Assembly (NCBI GenBank): GCA_012797095.1
Contig: JAAZPS010000120.1
Span: 1-10,395, forward strand
DNA length: 10,395 bases
Direction of reading: 5' to 3'
DNA from: Bacillota bacterium
GTDB lineage: Bacteria; Bacillota; Dethiobacteria; DTU022
The notes beneath the pieces are model-generated. The model searched no databases and was not told where the DNA came from. It worked only from the letters and a program-made list of their open reading frames with translations. Positions 6,267 to 10,395 of this stretch are shown piece by piece. A program made the translations under genes and the position numbers. Within the stretch, counting starts at the first letter, position 1. Each line of letters opens with the position of its first letter.

Positions 6267-7153
6267 GATAATACCTCCTTGTCCTGGGATAACATCTCTT
6301 TTTCATGATGTTCACCCTCCAGTAAAAATTCCCGAACAATCTGCGCAACCTTTTCAGGTTGCTCCAGCATGAGCAGGTGCCCGCACCCTTCAAGCCATTC
6401 CTGCCGGCGCGGTTTCAGGGCCTCGTTGAGCTTGCGGCCTGCTTTCGGTGAAAGAATCTTGTTCTGCTGCCCCCAGACCGTGCAGAGCGGCGGAAAATCA
6501 CGGGCCGGGGCGAGGCGATCAAGATAGCGGTAATTGCTCAGGTCATCGAGCACTCCCAGCAGCGAATTCATCAGTCCGGGGACGGCAAAGCAGGCGCAGA
6601 CCTGCGGGTCTTTGTGCACCTTGCGCGATTTTCCATGAGGCCCGATCTGGAAACTGAGCACCAGGGGACTGAATATGACCGGCATCCTGATCCGACCCAG
6701 CACCTTGTAGACCGCCCTGGAAAAGCCGGGAGCCCGCTGACGCAGGCGCAGGGTTAACCCGAGCATACCCCCCAGAAATGTGGCCTCGGTGAGAGGATTC
6801 ATCAGCACCAGAGAGCGCACCAGCTCAGGGCGGCGGTCGGCCAAGCCCAGCGACATGGCGCTGCCCATGCAGTTGCCGACCAGGGCCACCGGCGCCAGCC
6901 GGTGATGCTCGATAAACTCAACCAAAAAATCGATATAGCGGTCGATGGTATAATTGGACTCGGGCCCGGGCTTGGCCGAAGCACCGTAGCCCAGCAGATC
7001 AAAAGCAAAAAGCTCGTATTGATCAGCGAGATGGGGTAATATCTCACGCCAGATGACATGAGAGGTGCCCCCGTTGTGCAGCAGGATCACCGGGGGTCCC
7101 TTGCCGGCATGGCGGTATCGAATCGGCCATTCCCCGAAATAATAAGTCTTCAA
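6263..7153 (-). CDS. alpha/beta-hydrolase with Cys nucleophile, upstream partner of OleC-like gene
   Basis: This is an alpha/beta-hydrolase fold protein of 296 residues. An oxyanion segment LLHNGGTSHVIW lies at 24-35, the FDLLGYGASAKP turn at 51-62, and the nucleophile elbow GNCMG at 93-97, with Cys95 where Ser or Asp is usual. A cap domain covers about 121-210, and the catalytic histidine is in GCGHLLMLEQPEKV (His259). The position that normally carries the triad acid (WGxxD) is Asn231 (WGQQN). The start is TTG at 7151-7153 with AGGAGGT nine bases upstream. Its stop overlaps the OleC-like start, so the two form an operon. The position suggests an OleB-like role (beta-lactone decarboxylation), but characterised OleB proteins are haloalkane-dehalogenase relatives with Asp as nucleophile. 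Lactone or thioester hydrolysis is therefore an alternative. Fold certain, substrate unknown. Confidence 0.85.
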   Translation of the reverse strand: MKTYYFGEWPIRYRHAGKGPPVILLHNGGTSHVIWREILPHLADQYELFAFDLLGYGASAKPGPESNYTIDRYIDFLVEFIEHHRLAPVALVGNCMGSAMSLGLADRRPELVRSLVLMNPLTEATFLGGMLGLTLRLRQRAPGFSRAVYKVLGRIRMPVIFSPLVLSFQIGPHGKSRKVHKDPQVCACFAVPGLMNSLLGVLDDLSNYRYLDRLAPARDFPPLCTVWGQQNKILSPKAGRKLNEALKPRRQEWLEGCGHLLMLEQPEKVAQIVREFLLEGEHHEKEMLSQDKEVLS

Positions 7154-7391
7154 GTAATTTACACCTCCTGTTATGACGATCCCTTGATTGACTTATCGGA
7201 AGATTATCAATTATTAATATTAGACAAATGTTCAGTTTATCCTTCCCATCTTCCAAGATCCATCCTCTTTTTACAGGAAAGTTCATCGTGGATCCGGCGT
7301 CAGGGGGCGGTGAATCCGACCTTTGAAATAAGTAGACAGATCGGAAAGGGAATCTTGAATCGATCAGGGGCGAGGGTTCTGGCTGCCAGCG
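7154..7391 (-). other. gene-free upstream region of the hydrolase/OleC-like operon
   Basis: No gene is supported here. The part nearest the hydrolase (about 7175-7240) is strikingly AT-rich against its GC-rich surroundings and is the likely promoter zone. The best pair on the minus strand is TTGTCT (7222-7227) and TAATCT (7201-7206), but the spacing of 15 is short. An AATATTAATAATT dyad overlaps it and could be an operator. I found no GG-N10-GC sigma-54 signature, so direct control by the nearby activator is not supported. Confidence 0.4.
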
Positions 7392-7420
7392 AAAACCCCC
7401 GCCCGGGGATCGAGCGGGGG
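7392..7420 (-). terminator. terminator of the ECF sigma/anti-sigma operon
   Basis: CCCCCGC (7396-7402) and GCGGGGG (7414-7420) form a perfect seven-base GC stem with an 11-base loop. On the minus strand it is followed by four T residues (7395-7392). It lies about 110 bases past the anti-sigma stop and in the correct orientation to end that transcript before the hydrolase operon. Confidence 0.65.
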
Positions 7421-7513
7421 ATCAACACTGGTAGCCGGTGCCGGGGGTCCGCTGCCGGGCGGCAGCATCATCTCTTTAGGCCGGGGGTCAACCCTGGCGG
7501 GGCAAAGTTGATC
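7420..7513 (-). other. structured GC-rich segment, possible RNA element in the anti-sigma 3' region
   Basis: GATCAAC (7420-7426) and GTTGATC (7507-7513) are perfect seven-base complements that could close a 94-base structure. Inside are a perfect hairpin GCTGCC/GGCAGC (7451-7456 with 7461-7466, four-base loop) and two direct copies of GCCGGGGGTC (7440-7449 and 7480-7489). The outer stem abuts the terminator at 7392-7420 and shares one base with it. It may be a 3'-UTR structure, a leader element for the hydrolase operon read from upstream, or only GC-rich coincidence. I do not recognise a known riboswitch class. Confidence 0.3.
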
Positions 7514-7530
7514 TTCGACTAGGGGCCGTC

Positions 7531-8448
7531 TCAGGGCCGCCGATAATCCCTGACCAGGTTGATGGCGGCCAGCAGCATGATGTAAACCGGTACCGTCACC
7601 AGCAAGATGGCCAAGAAATCGCGCACGGCCGAATACGAGGCAAAGTTTAAACCTTTGATGCACAGGCCGGCCAGCAGGTAGGCCAGCGCCAGCAGCAATA
7701 CCTTCAGAAACGCCTTTCTTGTTTTGGCATGGCGGCGGAATAGATAGGCGGCGGCTGCACAGAGGATCACCAGGATCAGGGCAATAAAAGCATAGTACGA
7801 TAGAACCAGCCTGGGCAGGGTGGCCACACCGCCGCTGGCGATCTGGTTCTGACCATGGATCAATATATCAAAAGCTCCATCAGCAATGATCTTGCCGGCT
7901 CTGCTGGTAATATCGTAATAGTAAACTGCTGCCACGCTCTCCCCATCCTTATTCAAAACAGCGCTGCCAACGGGTTTTTTGCAGATGTACCTGCTCCAAA
8001 GGCTATCCCATGCGGTGATATGGTAGGAATTGCCGGGACCGATAGGGGCGCTGTAATGATCGGCGTAAAACCCGGTAACCTCATCGCCGAAGACGACCAG
8101 CACAGTTCCGTCGTCCTTCTCCTGCACGGTTACAGCGCTGTCGCTGTACGAGATGTACCTTGGCGCAGTCAAGAATGCGGCCACCACCACAACTGCGGCC
8201 AGCGTGAACATAACCGCGAAGAGGACTGCGTGAAATTTATTCTTGCGCAAGGCCATTTTCATCTTTTTCAAGGGAGCGGTATCGATATCCGGCGGCAAAG
8301 GATGGGCCGCCTCCATTTCGTCAAGCTCTTTCAGGCAATCCTTGCAGGATGCGATGTGCTCCTCCACCAGCCTGCGCGTATCATCACTGACCATATTCTC
8401 CGCGTACAGGGGCAGGATATCTCTGATCACCGGGCAGGTTACCTTCAT
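7531..8448 (-). CDS. zinc-finger (zf-HC2) transmembrane anti-sigma factor
   Basis: This is the likely membrane anchor and inhibitor of the ECF sigma factor encoded just upstream. The 305 residues begin with a cytoplasmic zf-HC2 anti-sigma domain: Cys5, then HIASCKDC with His31, Cys35 and Cys38 as the zinc ligands. A hydrophobic segment at about 73-93 is followed by a roughly 120-residue extracytoplasmic domain (about 95-212, rich in Tyr and Asp). Three more membrane segments lie at about 215-236, 247-268 and 276-297. The start is ATG at 8446-8448 with GGAGGGG a few bases upstream. It overlaps the sigma stop as ATGA, so production is coupled. The open frame extends to 8505 but that part lies inside the sigma gene. 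The C-terminal multi-membrane part may add stability or sensing; its ligand is unknown. Confidence 0.88.
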   Translation of the reverse strand: MKVTCPVIRDILPLYAENMVSDDTRRLVEEHIASCKDCLKELDEMEAAHPLPPDIDTAPLKKMKMALRKNKFHAVLFAVMFTLAAVVVVAAFLTAPRYISYSDSAVTVQEKDDGTVLVVFGDEVTGFYADHYSAPIGPGNSYHITAWDSLWSRYICKKPVGSAVLNKDGESVAAVYYYDITSRAGKIIADGAFDILIHGQNQIASGGVATLPRLVLSYYAFIALILVILCAAAAYLFRRHAKTRKAFLKVLLLALAYLLAGLCIKGLNFASYSAVRDFLAILLVTVPVYIMLLAAINLVRDYRRP

Positions 8449-8930
8449 CTGTACCCCTCCATCTGCTTTTTGATCTTGTTCCGGGCCCGGTGGTGGGTCA
8501 CGCAAGCCCAGTTTTCACTTTTCCCGAAAAGGGAGGCAATCTGTTTAAAGCTCAACTCTCCAAAAACACGCAGCGAGAAGACTTCCTTGTAGGGTTCACC
8601 AAGACTGTGAAGGATCTCGTGAACCTTCATCGATGCTTCGGAGAGGGTGACCATCTGCTCGGGATCATGCTCATCCGCCTGTTCCGGTATATTTTCCATC
8701 CCAACAATCTTCTTGTTCCTGCGCAGGTAGGAGAAGTAGCTGTTCTTCGCAATCTGACACAACCATACCCGGAGTTCACAGGTTCCCTTGAAGCGATCGA
8801 TGGATTCAATGGCTTTCAAAAATGTTTCGGAGGTGATATCCTCCGCGATATACCTGTCGCCGGATAGACTGTAAAGATAGAGAAAAACATCCTTGAAATA
8901 AGTATTGTAGATCTCCTCGAGCTCCGCCAC
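8445..8930 (-). CDS. ECF-family RNA polymerase sigma factor
   Basis: This is an extracytoplasmic-function sigma-70 family factor of 161 residues, a typical length with only regions 2 and 4. Region 2 covers about 9-73 and includes AEDITSETFLKAIES and WLCQIAKNSYFSYLRRNKK, which contact core polymerase and the -10 element. Region 4 covers about 100-157, with the helix-turn-helix GELSFKQIASLFGKSENWACVTHHRAR recognising the -35 element. The start is GTG at 8928-8930 with AGGAGG seven bases upstream. The stop overlaps the anti-sigma ATG by four bases. Together they form the usual sigma/anti-sigma switch. Its own promoter may be autoregulated, but I cannot identify a matching -35/-10 motif elsewhere in the window. 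Confidence 0.93.
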   Translation of the reverse strand: MAELEEIYNTYFKDVFLYLYSLSGDRYIAEDITSETFLKAIESIDRFKGTCELRVWLCQIAKNSYFSYLRRNKKIVGMENIPEQADEHDPEQMVTLSEASMKVHEILHSLGEPYKEVFSLRVFGELSFKQIASLFGKSENWACVTHHRARNKIKKQMEGYR

Positions 8931-8966
8931 TTTCTTGCCTCCTACCTATAAGACGCACTCGAGCCA

Positions 8967-8972
8967 ATTATA
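8967..8972 (-). promoter_or_regulatory. candidate -10 box of the ECF sigma operon
   Basis: A perfect TATAAT lies on the minus strand about 37 bases before the GTG start of the sigma gene. No good -35 is present at 17 bases (the sequence there is near GGGAAAT). The GGAAAT could hint at an ECF-type -35, but no ECF-type -10 sits at the right distance. The 102-base gap to aroQ otherwise holds no convincing terminator, so read-through from the aro genes is possible. Confidence 0.35.
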
Positions 8973-9032
8973 TTACAGATGTTGATCCTATTTCCCTGCC
9001 CCCGTGGGGAAGGGCCGGTGTGGGGTGATCGT

Positions 9033-9467
9033 TCAACGGCTCAGGCGGCCGGCGAGAAGGTGAAGGGCGTCGAGGTAACCCTGCGGGCCGCGGCCCTTGA
9101 TGGTACCGATACAGGCGGGGCGGATATAGGAGAGGCGGCGGAATTCTTCGCGCTTATCGGGATCGGTGAGGTGAACCTCCACCGCTGGCAGGGCAACAGC
9201 CTTGAGGGCATCGAGCAGGGCGATGCTGGTATGGGTGTAGGCGCCGGGGTTGATGATGATTCCGTCAACCCTGTTGCAGGCGCCCTGGATCGCATCGATC
9301 AGCTCTCCCTCATGATTCGATTGAACAATCTCCAGCCGCACCCCCAACCGCTCCGCTTCCGCCTCGAGCAGGGCCACCAGATCGCCGTAGGTGGCCCGGC
9401 CGTAGAGCTCCGGTTCGCGCAGGCCGAGCAGGTTGAGATTCGGTCCGTTAATCACCAGAATATGCAT
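9033..9467 (-). CDS. aroQ: type II 3-dehydroquinate dehydratase
   Basis: This enzyme dehydrates 3-dehydroquinate to 3-dehydroshikimate, the third step of the shikimate pathway, as a cytoplasmic dodecamer in the type II family. The 144 residues match the family. Signatures are INGPNLNLLGLREPELYG with Arg17 and catalytic Tyr22, SNHEGELID (50-58), NPGAYTHTSIAL with Asn73 and His79, and VEVHL with His99. RLSYIRPACIGTIKGRGPQGY corresponds to the usual SYVSPVA..GVI.G.G..GY end. The segment after VEVHL reads TDPDKREEFRR instead of the common SNIHAREEFRH, a modest variation. The start is ATG at 9465-9467 with GGAGGG six bases upstream. It overlaps the end of the aroE-aroK gene by 20 bases, so it is translated from the same transcript. 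It is the last gene of this aro cluster. Confidence 0.96.
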   Translation of the reverse strand: MHILVINGPNLNLLGLREPELYGRATYGDLVALLEAEAERLGVRLEIVQSNHEGELIDAIQGACNRVDGIIINPGAYTHTSIALLDALKAVALPAVEVHLTDPDKREEFRRLSYIRPACIGTIKGRGPQGYLDALHLLAGRLSR

Positions 9468-10395
9468 TGAAATCCCTCCAGATCATGGCGGCAACCTCAT
9501 CAGGGGAGCCGCTGTTGTCGACCGCCGCGTCGCGGAAGCGCCGGTAGAGCGGCAGCCGTTCCCGGAAGAGCGCCCCGAGATCGCCTTTTTCCGAAAGGGG
9601 ACGCCCTTCGCGAGGCAGTAGCGCAAGATCGCGCCGGAGATGATAGAGCCGCCCGTTCTGGCGGAGCAAGGGGTAGTTCCGCTCGTCCTTGACGATCCCG
9701 CCGCCGGTGACGATGATCTTGCCGCTTTCTTTGCCCGCCGCGGCGGCGGCGGCATGCTCGAGGCGGCGGAAAAACGCTTCGCCGGAGGCGGCAAAGATCT
9801 CCGGGATGGAGCGGCCCGCTTCCCTGACGATGAGCTCATCGAGATCGAGCAGCTCGCGCCCGGTCAGCCGGTGAAGGGCCTCGCCGAGGGTGCTTTTGCC
9901 GCAGCCGGGCATCCCGATGATGATGATATTGGTCATCTCGCGGCGCATCTTCCCGATGATCCGCTCCAGCTCCTGCCCGGCGATCACCGTATCGAAGAAA
10001 AGTTCCGCCGCTGCCTTGGCCTGCGCCACCAGCATCGGCAGACCGTCGGAGCAGGGGATCTTCAACGTCTCCGCCTGCATCAGCAGGGCGGTGCGGCGGG
10101 GGTTGTAGATCAGATCGAGGATCCCGCTTAAGCCGCTGAAGAGGGCCGCATCGACCACCGCTGTGCCGCTGTGGGGATACATCCCCACGGGGGTGGCGTT
10201 GATCAGGACGCCAGCATCGTGGTGTCGGGAGAGATTCCCGTAATTATCCTTACCGGAGCGGGAGATCACCACCACCTCCCTGGCGCCCTCCCGGCGGGCG
10301 AGATGCTGCGCCGTCAGCGAGGCGCCGCCGCTGCCGAAGATAAGCACCTTTTTACCGCCGAAGGAGATGCCCGCACGCCGGGCCATATAGTCCAG
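9448..10395 (-). CDS. aroE/aroK: bifunctional shikimate dehydrogenase / shikimate kinase (AroE-AroK fusion), 5' end outside window
   Basis: The visible 315 residues carry two enzymes in one frame. Visible residues 1 to about 145 are the NADP-binding C-terminal half of shikimate dehydrogenase, with FGSGGAS, INATPVGMYP, DLIYNPRRTALL and GLPMLVAQAKAAAELFF. They are followed directly by shikimate kinase from about residue 154 (MTNIIIIGMPGCGKST Walker A, DLDELI for the shikimate-binding aspartate, FFRRLE, VTGGGIV, REGRPL lid, RLPLYRRF). The two activities reduce dehydroshikimate and then phosphorylate shikimate. No ribosome binding site precedes the internal ATG of the kinase, so it is a true fusion and not two overlapping genes. 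The frame is open to the last base of the window, where the dehydrogenase N-terminal catalytic domain is cut off. The stop lies 20 bases inside aroQ. Confidence 0.94.
   Translation of the reverse strand: MDYMARRAGISFGGKKVLIFGSGGASLTAQHLARREGAREVVVISRSGKDNYGNLSRHHDAGVLINATPVGMYPHSGTAVVDAALFSGLSGILDLIYNPRRTALLMQAETLKIPCSDGLPMLVAQAKAAAELFFDTVIAGQELERIIGKMRREMTNIIIIGMPGCGKSTLGEALHRLTGRELLDLDELIVREAGRSIPEIFAASGEAFFRRLEHAAAAAAGKESGKIIVTGGGIVKDERNYPLLRQNGRLYHLRRDLALLPREGRPLSEKGDLGALFRERLPLYRRFRDAAVDNSGSPDEVAAMIWRDFNAYSGD

Noticed and set aside
5301..6308. Plus-strand 335-residue ORF
   Set aside because: It lies antisense to the OleC-like gene, is rich in Arg, Asp and Pro as expected of a GC-rich shadow, and has no motifs.
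8449..8505. Longer N-terminus of the anti-sigma gene
   Set aside because: The extra 19 residues (Pro and Gln rich) lie within the sigma gene; the ATG at 8448 starts the zinc-finger domain and forms the ATGA overlap.
8979..9470. Plus-strand 163-residue ORF over aroQ
   Set aside because: Antisense shadow of the dehydroquinase, whose catalytic motifs are clear on the minus strand.

Overview
The window most likely comes from an anaerobic, Clostridia-type member of the Bacillota with moderately high GC. The evidence is strong AGGAGG-type ribosome binding sites, frequent TTG and GTG starts, a zinc-finger anti-sigma/ECF pair of the type common in Firmicutes, an AroE-AroK fusion beside a type II dehydroquinase, and a sigma-54 activator with a cysteine-bearing N-terminal sensor. 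This assignment is inferred from gene style only.

Layout, left to right. At 1-320 lies the end of a plus-strand unit: a possible small membrane protein followed by a strong terminator. Next come minus-strand genes: an Hsp20 chaperone with a clear sigma-A promoter, an unrecognised or decayed ORF, and ridA. Upstream of ridA is a 654-base gene-free stretch holding about eleven degenerate tandem copies of a ~21-base unit. A plus-strand sigma-54-dependent activator follows (2475-4247). It converges on a minus-strand operon across an intergenic region with a REP-like palindromic repeat.

That operon (4533-7153) is the most interesting part: an alpha/beta-hydrolase translationally coupled to an OleC-like AMP-forming enzyme. 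The family relation points to beta-lactone or long-chain olefin chemistry. The hydrolase, however, has Cys where OleB has its catalytic Asp, and no OleA or OleD is visible. A structured GC-rich segment with a terminator then separates it from an ECF sigma/anti-sigma operon (7531-8930). The right end is shikimate pathway: aroQ overlapping a bifunctional shikimate dehydrogenase/shikimate kinase gene that runs off the window.

How the genes work together: the aro genes provide dehydroquinate dehydration, dehydroshikimate reduction and shikimate phosphorylation. The ECF sigma is presumably held by its membrane anti-sigma until an envelope signal arrives. The sigma-54 activator has no clear -24/-12 target in this window, so its link to the neighbouring ole-like operon is positional only.
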